A stretch of DNA of 64,000 bases from Hymenobacter sp. DG01 (GCF_006352025.1 NZ_CP040936.1:3040001-3104000), one strand, 5' to 3'; shown: positions 43,688-53,151, counted from the stretch's first letter. Numbers and translations are program-made. The notes: a model not told the origin generated them from the sequence alone.

Positions 43688-46522
43688 TTACAGCTTTTCG
43701 GCCAGGAAGCGGGCGGTGTGGTTGCTGTCCTTGAGCTTCACCATTTCTTCGGGGGTTCCCTCGAACAGCAGGTGGCCGCCGTTGATGCCGCCCTCGGGGC
43801 CAAGGTCGATAATCCAGTCAGCGCACTTGATGATGTCCATGTTGTGCTCGATGATGAGCACTGAGTTGCCTTGTTCCACCAGCGCATTCAGGGCCGTCAT
43901 CAGCTTATTGATGTCGTGGAAGTGCAGGCCGGTGCTGGGCTCATCGAAAATGAACAGGATTTTATCGTTCTGCAGGGTGTTGCCCTTGGTCAGGAAGGAG
44001 GCCAGCTTCACGCGCTGGGCCTCGCCGCCCGACAGCGTGTTGGCCGACTGCCCCAGACGGATATAACCCAGCCCTACGTCGTCGAGAGGCTTCAACCGTT
44101 CCACTATTTTGGGCTGATCCTTGAAGAACTCGATACTGTCCTCGATGGTCATTTCCAGCACCTCGTTGATGCTTTTCTCCTTGTAGAGCACGTCCAAGAT
44201 ATCCTGCTTGAACTTGCGGCCTTCACAGGCTTCGCAGGTCAGGTAGATATCGGCCATGAACTGCATTTCAATCTTTACCTGGCCTTCGCCCTGGCACACC
44301 TCGCAGCGGCCCCCATCAATATTGAAGGAGAAATGCGAGGGTTTGAAGCCACGGGCCTTAGCCAGCTGCTGATCGGCAAACAGGCTTCGGATGGCATCGT
44401 AGGCCTTCACGTAGGTCACTGGGTTCGAGCGGCTGCTCTTGCCGATAGGGTTCTGATCCACGAACTCAACGTGGGTTACCTGCCCGTTCACGCCCATGAG
44501 GCGGTCAAACTTGCCGGTAGCTTCGCCGGCGCCACCGCCAAGCTGCTTGAGCAGGGCTGGCGCCAGAATCCGCCGAATCAGGGTGGACTTGCCCGAGCCC
44601 GAAACGCCCGTTACCACCGTCATCACGTTCAGCGGAAACTTGACGCTCACGTTTTTGAGGTTGTTCTCGCGGGCGCCGGTTAGCTCCAGGGCATTGCGCC
44701 AGGGGCGGCGCGTTTTGGGCACTTCTACCGCCATGCGGCCGCTCAGGTACTGGCCGGTGTAGGTGTCGGAAGCCAGGACCTCGGCATAAGTGCCCTGAAA
44801 CTGCAGGGTACCGCCGCCGCTGCCAGCCTCGGGCCCGATGTCGATGATCTGGTCGGCCTGCTCCATCATTTTGTCCTCGTGCTCTACCACAATTACGGTG
44901 TTGCCGAGCTGCTGCAAGGAGCGTAGCACGCCAATGAGCTGCTCGGCATCCTTGGGGTGCAGGCCAATGCTGGGCTCATCGAGAATATACATGGAGCCCA
45001 CCAGGGCCGAACCCAGGGAGGTAGCCAACGAAATCCGCTGGCTTTCCCCGCCCGAGAGCGTGCTGCTCAGGCGGTTCAGGGTGAGGTAGCCCAGCCCTAC
45101 CCGGTTCAGGTACTCCAAACGGTTAGTTACTTCCGTCACAAGGCGCTCGGCTACTTTAGCTTCGTGCTCGGGCAAATCAAGGTTCTGGAAAAACTCCAGA
45201 GCCCGGCTCACGGGCAGCAGCACCAGGTCAGTGATGCTTTGGCCCTGAATCTTGACGTACTGGGCGTCTTTGCGCAGGCGCGTGCCGCGGCAATCGGGGC
45301 AGGTGGTGCGACCCCGGTAGCGGCTCTGCAACACTCGATACTGAATCTTGTGCGTCTGCGTCGATACCCAGTTGAAGTAGGCATCGAGGCCCTGGAAATA
45401 CTTATTGCCTTTCCAAAGCAACGTCCGCTCAGCTTCGCTGAGCTCGTTGTAGGGCCGGTGAATGGGGAAATCGAAGCGGATGCCATTCTTAAGCAGGGGC
45501 TTCAGCCACTCGCTCTGTTTGTCGGTGCGCCAGGGAGCAATAGCGCCCTCATACACCGTCAGACTCTTATCCGGAATAACCAGATCCTCGTCGATGCCCA
45601 GCACCGAGCCGAACCCTTCGCAGGTCTGGCAGGCGCCGTAGGGATTATTAAAGGAGAAAAAGTTGACGCTGGGCTCCTCAAACACCATATCGTCCAGCTC
45701 AAACCGGTCGGAGAAGGTGCGGGTTTCCTCGTCCAGCTTCACCAGGCAGGTGCCATGGCCCTCGAAAAAGGACGTTTGCACCGAGTCGGAGAGGCGGAAC
45801 ACCAGGTCTTCGTCGCCGGGCTGAATCACGGCGCGGTCAATCATGATGTACACGTCGCCCTGCACTTCGGGCTGGCCTTCGGCAATCAGCTCTTCAATAA
45901 AAGCCGTTTCGCCGTTTACTACCACCCGGCTGTAGCCTTTCTGTAGCAATAGATCCAGCTCCTTGCTCATGGGCCGGCCATCTTCGGCAGGCAGCAGCGG
46001 CGAGAGCAGCATCACGCGGGTGCCTTCGGGCAGCTTCATGAGGTAGTCCACCACATCGGCCACGTTGTCCTTGCGCACCTGCTCCCCACTCACGGGCGAG
46101 TACGTGCGACCTACCCGCGCGAAGAGCAGCTTGAGGTAGTCGTAAATCTCGGTGCTGGTGCCAACGGTGGAGCGGTTGTTCTTGATGCTGACCTTTTGCT
46201 CAATGGCAATGGCCGGCGAAATGCCCCGGATGTAGTCCACATCGGGCTTGTCCATACGGCCCAGGAACTGGCGGGCGTAGGAGCTCAGGCTCTCCACGTA
46301 CATGCGCTGCCCCTCAGCGTACAGCGTGTCAAACGCCAACGACGACTTGCCCGAGCCCGAAAGGCCCGTGACAACGATAAACTTATTGCGCGGCAGCGCC
46401 ACGCTCAGGTTCTTGAGGTTATGAACCCGGGCGTTTTTTATCAGGATAAACTCGCGCGGGTCGAGCTGGTCAATGGGGTCGGCCGCGGGGGCGGCTACTT
46501 GCAAAGCGGAGTTATCGGCCAT
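43688..46522 (-). CDS. uvrA: Excinuclease ABC subunit UvrA
   Basis: UvrA (944 residues) finds bulky DNA lesions and loads UvrB in nucleotide excision repair. It holds two ABC ATPase modules: Walker [17 protein letters not shown] near the N-terminus and [11 protein letters not shown] in the second half. The two signature motifs are [12 protein letters not shown] and [12 protein letters not shown], and zinc-binding cysteine pairs are visible ([16 protein letters not shown]). Length is normal. It is a single transcription unit, with TACCTTCG about 60 bp upstream as a weak -7 candidate. Confidence 0.97.
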   Translation of the reverse strand: MADNSALQVAAPAADPIDQLDPREFILIKNARVHNLKNLSVALPRNKFIVVTGLSGSGKSSLAFDTLYAEGQRMYVESLSSYARQFLGRMDKPDVDYIRGISPAIAIEQKVSIKNNRSTVGTSTEIYDYLKLLFARVGRTYSPVSGEQVRKDNVADVVDYLMKLPEGTRVMLLSPLLPAEDGRPMSKELDLLLQKGYSRVVVNGETAFIEELIAEGQPEVQGDVYIMIDRAVIQPGDEDLVFRLSDSVQTSFFEGHGTCLVKLDEETRTFSDRFELDDMVFEEPSVNFFSFNNPYGACQTCEGFGSVLGIDEDLVIPDKSLTVYEGAIAPWRTDKQSEWLKPLLKNGIRFDFPIHRPYNELSEAERTLLWKGNKYFQGLDAYFNWVSTQTHKIQYRVLQSRYRGRTTCPDCRGTRLRKDAQYVKIQGQSITDLVLLPVSRALEFFQNLDLPEHEAKVAERLVTEVTNRLEYLNRVGLGYLTLNRLSSTLSGGESQRISLATSLGSALVGSMYILDEPSIGLHPKDAEQLIGVLRSLQQLGNTVIVVEHEDKMMEQADQIIDIGPEAGSGGGTLQFQGTYAEVLASDTYTGQYLSGRMAVEVPKTRRPWRNALELTGARENNLKNVSVKFPLNVMTVVTGVSGSGKSTLIRRILAPALLKQLGGGAGEATGKFDRLMGVNGQVTHVEFVDQNPIGKSSRSNPVTYVKAYDAIRSLFADQQLAKARGFKPSHFSFNIDGGRCEVCQGEGQVKIEMQFMADIYLTCEACEGRKFKQDILDVLYKEKSINEVLEMTIEDSIEFFKDQPKIVERLKPLDDVGLGYIRLGQSANTLSGGEAQRVKLASFLTKGNTLQNDKILFIFDEPSTGLHFHDINKLMTALNALVEQGNSVLIIEHNMDIIKCADWIIDLGPEGGINGGHLLFEGTPEEMVKLKDSNHTARFLAEKL

Positions 46523-46761
46523 AGGTCGGGTAACAACTGCGGCCGGGGGTTTGGTTTCCGGCAGCTGCGGTTTGAATTAGCGAAGGTAAGGTGGGAGCAG
46601 TTGGGTTGCCTTATGCGCAACAGCCAAGCATACTGACTGCAGTATGTATATAACTATTAAAATATTTTACTTTATTATAGTAGGTTATAGAGACAAGCCG
46701 CCGTACGGAGCCCGACATAGCTCTGGGGGGCGCCGGCAACCTTAAGCAGCGGACAAGTGGC

Positions 46762-47271
46762 ATGAAAACGACGAACCAACACTGGCTAAAGCAGCTACAG
46801 GCCTTTTTCGTTGCTCTTAGCATGCTGTGCGCAGTAAGCGTGCACGCCCAACTTCCGCCCGCAAACAAATACAACACGTCGTCTTATCCGGAAGACCGGA
46901 AAGCAATAGAGCTACTCAGCCGGAAAAACGACAGCACCCGCTTCCATAACGACGACTACATTGCAGTGGGGCCGGAAGGCAGAATATCGTATGGGTTTGC
47001 GGAATGGGAAAAGGGTTTCAAGGAAGCCGGAGCAACTTTCAAATCAGCTAGGCCGGTGCCGGGCAGCACAGTTCTGCGCATTTACAACGGAGACGCAGCT
47101 GTGAAAACCTTTATGCTGGATGTGGTATTCGCGACTACCAAAGGAGATTTTCCCTTAAGAGTAGTCCGGACGGAAACCTACATCAAGCAAAACGGCAAAT
47201 GGTATTTCGTGGCCGGGCAAGGCACCAGAGTCCTATCAAAAGAGGAGTACGACGAGCACATGAAGCCCTAG
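46762..47271 (+). CDS. Exported NTF2-like protein 1
   Basis: The 169-residue product has an N-terminal hydrophobic export segment (LQAFFVALSMLCAVSVHA-QL) followed by a compact domain with the pattern of NTF2/SnoaL-like folds (DYIAVGPEGRISYGFAEWEKGF, VVRTETYIKQNGKWYFVAGQGTRV). Such domains bind small molecules or act as accessory domains; no catalytic residues stand out. The region upstream (46630-46690) is very A+T-rich. It is followed 66 bp later by a second gene of the same fold. Confidence 0.7.
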   Translation: MKTTNQHWLKQLQAFFVALSMLCAVSVHAQLPPANKYNTSSYPEDRKAIELLSRKNDSTRFHNDDYIAVGPEGRISYGFAEWEKGFKEAGATFKSARPVPGSTVLRIYNGDAAVKTFMLDVVFATTKGDFPLRVVRTETYIKQNGKWYFVAGQGTRVLSKEEYDEHMKP

Positions 47272-47337
47272 GGACGGTGCAGCAACCTCACACCGCTAAA
47301 CTCCAAAGCTGAACACTGTCTCTTCGCTTGATGCCTT

Positions 47338-47799
47338 ATGAAAGCCCTACCTCCCGGCGTACTGCTGTTTCTGGCCACTGGTGTTGCATTTGGACAGCAG
47401 GGTCCTGCTAATGCTGCTCTACAGGAACAAATCAGGAAGCTGGACATGGCGCACGCCCGGGCCATATTCAGGAGTGATGCCGCCGCTCTGGACAGCCTGA
47501 TGGATGACGACGTAACAGTTAATCATCCTACCAACCGCATAGTAAAGGAGAAAAAAGAGCTGCTGCAGCTTATGAAACAGGGTGTGATTCGCTACACCTC
47601 GTTTGAGCGCAGCCCCGAAACATTCCTGTTTTTCAAGGATATGGTAGTAGTGATGGGTAGCGAAGTGGTGGTACCGGCCGCAGGCGCTCCTAACGCCGGT
47701 AAAAAGCTACAGCGCCGATACGCTAACGTGTGGATGCTGCAGGGAAGTAAATGGCGCCTTACAGTTCGCCACGCCAATAACATCTGTGCTGGTATTTAG
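47338..47799 (+). CDS. Exported NTF2-like (DUF4440-type) protein 2
   Basis: The 153-residue protein has a signal peptide (MKALPPGVLLFLATGVAFG-QQ). The mature part, with the helix LDMAHARAIFRSDAAALDSLMDDDVTVNHPTNRI and the final strand RRYANVWMLQGSKWRLTVRHANNI, is a clear DUF4440/NTF2-like domain. Its neighbour has the same fold, so this is a tandem, diverged pair. Function is unknown. Confidence 0.8.
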   Translation: MKALPPGVLLFLATGVAFGQQGPANAALQEQIRKLDMAHARAIFRSDAAALDSLMDDDVTVNHPTNRIVKEKKELLQLMKQGVIRYTSFERSPETFLFFKDMVVVMGSEVVVPAAGAPNAGKKLQRRYANVWMLQGSKWRLTVRHANNICAGI

Positions 47800-48078
47800 G
47801 CACCCGAACCGCGCAACAAGATTGATGGCCCCTACCCCCTCCCGTACCGGCTAATCTGGGGGTGTCATGTGCTGGATGTCGGGCACGCCTCTCTGTGGGT
47901 GAGGCTTGCTATTTGGACTAAGCATAAAGGGGTAGCATCGTCCCCACATAACGCAGGCATCTAGGAAGCTGCAGTTTAGATAAGGACGAATAGGCGGGGG
48001 AGAGAACAGCATCCTCCAGTGCTACTGGTTGCTGCCTACAAATTCATAACATTGTATTGCCGCCTATTCATTAGCTCA

Positions 48079-49056
48079 ATGTCTTTTTCAAGTCCACTAG
48101 CTTCGCTCTATACAACTCTGCAATCCGTTCGTTTGAGTGCGGAAAACAACGCAACCTTGCTTCGCAAAAACGAAGCTGCTACCCGCGCTGCCCTCATTGA
48201 CCCTATCCTACGAGCCTTGGGCTGGGATACTGCCAATGTGCAGATGGTGGAGCCGGAAAGAACTATAGGCGGCGAACTGCGAGTAGATTACCTGCTACAT
48301 AATGCCGCTGGCAAGCCTCAGGTGGTCGTAGAAGCCAAATGCCTGGGGGCTAGTCTTGACAAGCACGGCTACGTGAGCAAGGTGCTGGGCTATGCGCTCG
48401 GATTCAAAGTGCAAACCGTTTTCATTACTGATGGCATGCAGTGGCATTGCTACTCCAACCTTCATAAAGGCAACACCGAGGCAACTATATTTTCTTTGGC
48501 TGAAGATGATCTGCTCACGGCTGCGCTGCAACTGATTCAGTGGCTGGATGCCGCCCAGAGCGGACATGGAATTGTAGAAGCTCCTACCCCTGATCTGGCG
48601 GCAAACCCAGTAGCGACGGAGCCTGCCAAGGCCCCAAAAAAAGCTATTGCTAAGACCTCAAAGTCTGTCACGGCTTCCGCGGACAGTTTCGTAGAGTTAA
48701 ACCATATCAACACGCTACAGCTGGAGCCGAATCAGAAGCCGAAGCGGCTGCGGCTGCCAGACGGCTCCATGAGAGATATAAAATCCTGGAAGGATATTCT
48801 ATTGGAGGCATGTGAACTGCTCCTTCAGAAAAATACGACCCTCTCGTTTCCTTTCCCTGATAAGTCAGGAAAGAAAACTGCTTTATTTTCTCGTCAGAAA
48901 CCACTCAAAGGCAGCAGTTACGCTACTGTGTACCAGGGGCAGCCTCTTTACGTTTACACCAACTACAGCGCGCCATCTTGTCTGGCCAATGCGCTGTATG
49001 TATTTGGTAAGTTGTCAGACCAAGATAAGCAACAAGCCGCGGCAGTAGCTTTTTAG
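48079..49056 (+). CDS. Orphan HsdR_N-type nuclease-like protein
   Basis: The 325-residue product starts at the ATG at 48079. Residues about 25-165 resemble the N-terminal nuclease domain of type I restriction subunit HsdR: E32, D70 in LRVDYLL, and E85-A-K87 in VVVEAKCLG form a PD-(D/E)xK site, followed by YALGFKVQTVFITDGMQWHCY. After an Ala/Lys-rich linker (190-225) a small C-terminal domain (RLPDGSMRDIKSWKDILLEACELLL ... YVYTNYSAPSCLANALYVFGKL) resembles RAMA-type DNA-binding modules. No helicase, hsdM or hsdS is nearby, so it is a stand-alone protein. Composition is slightly A+T-rich, suggesting acquisition. Confidence 0.72.
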   Translation: MSFSSPLASLYTTLQSVRLSAENNATLLRKNEAATRAALIDPILRALGWDTANVQMVEPERTIGGELRVDYLLHNAAGKPQVVVEAKCLGASLDKHGYVSKVLGYALGFKVQTVFITDGMQWHCYSNLHKGNTEATIFSLAEDDLLTAALQLIQWLDAAQSGHGIVEAPTPDLAANPVATEPAKAPKKAIAKTSKSVTASADSFVELNHINTLQLEPNQKPKRLRLPDGSMRDIKSWKDILLEACELLLQKNTTLSFPFPDKSGKKTALFSRQKPLKGSSYATVYQGQPLYVYTNYSAPSCLANALYVFGKLSDQDKQQAAAVAF

Positions 49057-49743
49057 TTACTTCTTCAACGCCTTTTCCACTACCCCCTTCCACACAGCAT
49101 ACCCTGCCGGAGTCATGTGCAGGCTATCCGAAACGTAGAATTGTGGCTGCGGCTTACCGTTTGGCCCTAGCAGAGGGGTAGCCGTATCCGCGTAGCGCAG
49201 GCGTTTGGGGTGCTGCCGAATGTACTCCTGGATCAGGCGGTTGGCTTCCTGCACTTTAGGGTACAGCGCCCAGCGCGACGGACTGGGCTTGATGGCTAAG
49301 AACACCACCGGCACCTTGGGCAACTTCTGCTGCATCAGCTTCTCGAAGGCTAGGAACGATTGGAACACTTCCTGGGGGGTAGCACCCGAGCCGATATCAT
49401 TGTCGCCCTCATAGAGCACCACCTGCCGGGGCTGGTAGGTCACCACCAGCTGGTCGAAGAGGGCAAGGGCATCGGGGAAGCGGGAGCCGCCGAAGCCGCG
49501 GTTGAGCACGGCCCGGCCTGGAAAGGCCTGGGGTAGCGCCGGCCACAGGCGCACCGATGAGCTGCCATAAAACAGAATGGGCCGCCGGGGCGGAGGCGTG
49601 AGACTATCCTGGCGGGCAAAAGCCCGTAGCTCCGTACCCCACGTTGTTGCCGGAGAAGCCGGCACCGTCTGGGCCAAAGCCGCGCCGGTGAGCAGCCACA
49701 GCAGCCCTAACTGTAGTCCGGTGAGAAGATGATGTTTCATCAT
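49057..49743 (-). CDS. Exported SGNH/GDSL-type hydrolase
   Basis: The product is 228 residues from the ATG at 49743 (an ATG at 49740 and a TTG at 49752 are alternatives), with a signal peptide ending GAALA-QT. SGNH blocks are visible: ILFYGSSSVRLW (block I serine), NRGFGGSRF (block II glycine), YEGDNDIGSG (block III Asn), and SDSLHMTPAGY (block V Asp-His). It should be a periplasmic or secreted esterase or acetylhydrolase. Its stop codon abuts the stop codon of the convergent nuclease-like gene with no gap. Confidence 0.85.
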   Translation of the reverse strand: MMKHHLLTGLQLGLLWLLTGAALAQTVPASPATTWGTELRAFARQDSLTPPPRRPILFYGSSSVRLWPALPQAFPGRAVLNRGFGGSRFPDALALFDQLVVTYQPRQVVLYEGDNDIGSGATPQEVFQSFLAFEKLMQQKLPKVPVVFLAIKPSPSRWALYPKVQEANRLIQEYIRQHPKRLRYADTATPLLGPNGKPQPQFYVSDSLHMTPAGYAVWKGVVEKALKK

Positions 49744-50099
49744 GGGAGGCAAAAATATGGGCCGCAGCTCCCGGCAAACGGCTGCTCTGCAGTATAGTCA
49801 TCTTTGAGGAGCCCGCATAAATTATCCAATAAGATCATTCGGCCGGAAGCAGCGACGTGCCTACCGCAGGCCACCGGAATTTGGGTCCAAAGCAATATTT
49901 ATATAATATAAGCTACTTTATATGTTTGAAAGCTCGACTGTAACGCAGAGCAGCTAAAAAAAATTAGCCCTTTTAGCAGCCTCAACTCCTATTCTACCGT
50001 AACGGGCCAAGTACAGGATGGCAGATATGCCACAAGTTTGATATTTTCATTCCAAGTCTGCACCCCAAGCGGTAAAATACCCTTGTTGACTTTCACTTT
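49744..50099. other. A+T-rich spacer before the alpha/beta hydrolase gene
   Basis: This 356-bp divergent spacer includes a strongly A+T-rich core (about 49895-49930, TTTATATAATATAAG) and an A8 run near 49958. No gene, tRNA or good -33/-7 pair is recognised; TACCCTTG near 50084 is a poor -7 candidate. Confidence 0.5.
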
Positions 50100-51593
50100 A
50101 TGAAGAAAACCCTACCCACGCTTTTTCTTTCCTGGCTGCTTTTTTGCCTTCCTCTACTGGCGCTGGCGGGCATTGAGCAGCCCCCTGCTCTCAACGGCCA
50201 GTGGAAGGGTCCGCTCAAGGTGCCGGGCGGTCAGCTCACCCTCATTATTACGCTGGTCCCACTCTCCAACGGCACGTACTACGCGGCCCTGGATGCCCCC
50301 CAGCAGCGCATCAACCGCATGCCGGCGGAGGTTACGCTCAAGGGCACCGATATTGTCATCAGCATTGAGCAGGCCGGCAGCAAGTTCGTGGGTAAGGTGA
50401 AGGATGCAGGGGCCACGTTCCAAGGAACCTGGACGCAGCCCGGCCTAACGGCTCCTCTCACGCTTACCCGCATGAAAGCTACGCCCCAACCCGTAGCCAC
50501 CGGCAAGCCCCGCCTCACCCCGCCCTACCGCGAGGAGGAAATCAAGTTTCTGAATACCCAGGCGAACATTGCCTTGGCCGGTACGCTCACCATTCCGGCC
50601 GGGCCGGGCCCGTTTCCGGCCGTAGTGCTGCTCTCCGACAACGGCCCCCAGAACCGCGACGTGGAGCAACAGGATTACCGCATGTTCGGGTCGTTGGCCG
50701 ACCACCTTACGCGCCGGGGCATTGCGGTGCTGCGCTTCGATGACCGGGGCGTGGGTAAGTCGCAGGGCAACAACCTGTCGGCTACCACCGCCGAGCTGGT
50801 GGGTGACGCCCAGGCCGCCATGGTATTTCTGCGGGCCAAGCCCCTCATCGACCAGCGCTACATTGGCCTGGTTGGTCACGGCGAAGGCGCCAACGTGGCC
50901 CTGCTGGCTGCCGCCGAGCAGCAGCCCGCGACTCCGGCCTTCGTGGTTTCGCTTTCGGGCTACGGCATTCTGGGGCGCGACGTGATTCTGCGCCAGCAGC
51001 TGGAAATTATGCGCCTGATCGGCTCTAACCCCGCTCAGGTGAAGGCGGCGCTGGAGCTGCACAAGGAAATGGTGGAAATCATCCGCCAAACCCCCAACGA
51101 CAACCAGGCCCGCGGCAAGGTGGCCGCTACCCTGCGCTTCAACAACACCGACCTGGACCCCCACATGGCCCGCGCCCGCGCCGTGCAGCTTACTTCGCCC
51201 TGGTCGCGCTACTTCCTCGACTTCGATCCAACCCGCACGCTGGCCGCCGTGAAATGCCCAGTGCTGCTGCTGGGCGGCGGCAACGACCTGCAGGTGGACC
51301 CGTCCCAGAACATTTCCCCCCTGAAAAAAGCGCTGAAAAGTGCTTCCGTCGAGTCGCAGAAGCTGGCCGGAGTCAACCACTGGTACCAGCCCGAAATGAA
51401 GGACTGGCCCCTCGTGAACGGGGAGCAGCAGCCCGTTTTCTCGCCCAAGGCCCTGACCACCATCCGGGAATGGATTTTCGACAACACCGAGCGGCCCCGC
51501 CCCCTGCCTGCTTCCGCCACCGATGTGAAGGCTGCGACTTCCTCGGCCAAGGGCCCCCGCAAAGCCCCCAAAACTGCCCAGGCCAGCCGTTAG
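50100..51593 (+). CDS. Exported alpha/beta hydrolase-fold protein lacking the nucleophile serine
   Basis: The 497-residue protein has a signal peptide (ending LLALA-GI), an N-terminal beta domain (30-125, common in Bacteroidota hydrolases) and an alpha/beta hydrolase domain (about 150-470) with oxyanion region LLSDNGPQNRD and RFDDRGVGKS. At the nucleophile elbow, where G-H-S-E-G is expected, it reads G259-H-G261-E-G263. The acid (GGGNDLQVDP) and histidine (GVNHWYQP) regions remain. Classic esterase activity is therefore doubtful. A Lys/Ala/Ser-rich tail of about 25 residues ends the protein. Confidence 0.85.
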   Translation: MKKTLPTLFLSWLLFCLPLLALAGIEQPPALNGQWKGPLKVPGGQLTLIITLVPLSNGTYYAALDAPQQRINRMPAEVTLKGTDIVISIEQAGSKFVGKVKDAGATFQGTWTQPGLTAPLTLTRMKATPQPVATGKPRLTPPYREEEIKFLNTQANIALAGTLTIPAGPGPFPAVVLLSDNGPQNRDVEQQDYRMFGSLADHLTRRGIAVLRFDDRGVGKSQGNNLSATTAELVGDAQAAMVFLRAKPLIDQRYIGLVGHGEGANVALLAAAEQQPATPAFVVSLSGYGILGRDVILRQQLEIMRLIGSNPAQVKAALELHKEMVEIIRQTPNDNQARGKVAATLRFNNTDLDPHMARARAVQLTSPWSRYFLDFDPTRTLAAVKCPVLLLGGGNDLQVDPSQNISPLKKALKSASVESQKLAGVNHWYQPEMKDWPLVNGEQQPVFSPKALTTIREWIFDNTERPRPLPASATDVKAATSSAKGPRKAPKTAQASR

Positions 51594-51612
51594 CCCTTTT
51601 GTTTTTACCTGG

Positions 51613-51643
51613 AAGCGCCGAAGCATAGCTTGGGCGCTTTTTG
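51613..51643 (+). terminator. Terminator of the alpha/beta hydrolase gene
   Basis: 7-bp stem AAGCGCC (51613-51619) with GGCGCTT (51633-51639), followed by T-rich sequence. Confidence 0.65.
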
Positions 51644-51676
51644 TTTTTGCCTACCCCGGAACCTCGCCCCAACGTT

Positions 51677-51684
51677 TAGGTTTG
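51677..51684 (+). promoter_or_regulatory. -7 box of the interrupted zinc-finger gene
   Basis: TAGGTTTG lies 8 bp before the ATG at 51693, a near-leaderless arrangement. Confidence 0.45.
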
Positions 51685-52145
51685 TACCCTATATGCTGGC
51701 CCTGCGCACTGATATACACGACATCCTCTCATTTGGTATGCTGAGCCGGCATACCCTCGAGATTCTGCGCCACAAGCATGGGGCCAGTGAGGGCGAGCTG
51801 TTTTCGGCTCTCATGCAGGCCCTGCGGGAACAGCGTATGGGTCAGGCCGACAAACCACTAGCGGGACCCCGTTTGGTCTGCGGGCCGGAAGAGCATATCT
51901 GTCGGCACTGTGGCGAAATCCTGCGGAAGAAAGATGCCATGAAGCACTTGTGGCAGGCCCACGACCTAGTAGTGCGGCATGCTCCTGAAGCACACTACAG
52001 CACCGACGTGCGACTGGCCGCGCTTTACCGGGAGGCCCGGGCCGCCGGAGCCGACCCGCAGGCGCTGGTAGCAGCCTGGGCCGCGGCGGAACAGTTCGGG
52101 GAGCAGTTTGCCGGCATCCGGGGGACGGGCGTGCGGCGCTACTTA

Positions 52146-52936
52146 GGAAGTGTTAACAGTGAATATCTTGCGGTATGGAGCAGATGTTAACCGAGGCACA
52201 ATGGGCGCGGCTAGCGCCGCTGCTGCCGGGCCGGCCGGGCACGAGCGGGGGGCGAGGGCGCGACAACCGGCAGTTCGTGGAGGCCGTGCTGTGGCTGGCG
52301 CGCAACGGGGCCCGGTGGCGGGCGCTGCCGAAAGAGCGCGGCAATTGGCACACGACGTACACGCGCTTCCAGCGCTGGGCCGCCTCGGGCGTGTGGCAAC
52401 GCGTGTTCGAAGCCGTACAGGACGAGGCCGCCCTGCACACGCTGCTGGTGGACTCGACCACCGTGCGGGCGCACCAGCACGCGAGCGGCGCGCGCAAAAA
52501 AACGGGCCGCAAGCCCTCGGCCGTTCGCGCGGCGGGCTGACATGCAAGCTGCACCTGGCCGCCGATGCGCGCGGCCGGCCGCGGCGCTGCCGCCTGACGG
52601 CGGGCCACAGCCACGACGCCCCGCAGGCCTTGCCCTTGCTGGAGGGCCTGGCGCCGGCTTATGTGGTGGCCGACCGCGGCTACGACTCGGACCCGCTGGT
52701 GGCCGCGCTAGCCGCCCGCGGCACGCAGGCCGTGATTCCGCCCCGGCGAAACCGCCGCCAGCCGCGGGCCTACGACGCGGCCCGCTACGCCCAGCGCCAC
52801 GCCGTGGAGCGGCTCTTCAGCCGCCTCAAGCAGTTTCGCCGCGTCGCCACGCGCTACGATAAGCTCGATGCCCATTTCTTGGCCTTCATCCATCTCGCGG
52901 CAACCGTCGTCTGGTTACGTGATTGTTAACACTTCC
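52146..52936 (+). mobile_element. IS5 family insertion sequence (IS427/IS1031-like)
   Basis: The element is 791 bp with 13-bp perfect terminal inverted repeats, GGAAGTGTTAACA at 52146-52158 and its complement at 52924-52936. It is flanked by TA at 52144-52145 and 52937-52938, the 2-bp target duplication typical of this group. It carries one transposase gene split over two frames. Everything looks intact, so it may still be mobile. Confidence 0.93.
52175..52929 (+). CDS. IS5 family transposase, two frames joined by -1 frameshift
   Basis: The first frame (52175-52540) encodes 121 residues: the DUF4096-type N-terminal domain (LTEAQWARLAPLLPG, NGARWRALP) and the first catalytic Asp in LLVDSTTVRAH. 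The second frame, ending at 52929, carries the rest: QALGRSRGGLTCKLHL, the second Asp in VVADRGYDSD and the Glu in AVERLFSRLK. They overlap at a run of seven A residues (52496-52502), read as AAA-AAA in the first frame, where a -1 slip continues into the second. This is the known expression mode of the IS427 group and yields a DDE transposase of about 250 residues. Confidence 0.9.
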
Positions 52937-53113
52937 TAGTAAAGCGCCGCGGCTACACCATGCTGATAGTAGGCAGTACTTCTCTCAATGGAACCTATCA
53001 GCGCCAGGACCTGAACCGCGACAGTCAGCGCAACGGCTTTACCCGGTGCTTGCGAGGTACTTTTCTGGTGGTACCTATGCGCACGTAGCGGGCAGTTTGA
53101 AATAAGCAGAAAA

Positions 53114-53151
53114 TGTGTATAAGCTTATGGTTATCCACACACTTATCCACA
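53114..53151. promoter_or_regulatory. Cluster of three perfect DnaA boxes
   Basis: TTATACACA on the minus strand (53122-53114), then TTATCCACA at 53131-53139 and TTATCCACA at 53143-53151 on the plus strand. All fit TTATNCACA exactly, within 38 bp of an A+T-rich spacer between the split zinc-finger gene and the NlpE-like gene. It may be a replication origin, a DnaA-titration site or a DnaA-regulated promoter. Confidence 0.7.

Larger units (their letters stand above)
51693..53088 (+). pseudogene. C2H2 zinc-finger protein gene split by an IS
   Basis: The 5' part (51693-52145) encodes 151 residues with a C2H2-like finger, C70-x2-C73-x11-H85-x4-H90, in a helical protein. At codon 151 an IS5-type element is inserted. 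Removing the IS and one copy of the TA duplication rejoins the frame exactly: TAC-TTA-GTA-AAG leads into 49 more codons ending at the TAG at 53086-53088, giving a 200-residue protein. In the present form translation would stop inside the IS at 52190, losing the C-terminal quarter. Function is unknown; a nucleic-acid-binding role is inferred from the finger. Confidence 0.8.

Noticed and set aside
50445..51626. 393-codon open frame opposite the alpha/beta hydrolase
   Set aside because: Shadow frame covering a well-supported hydrolase-fold gene and its terminator.
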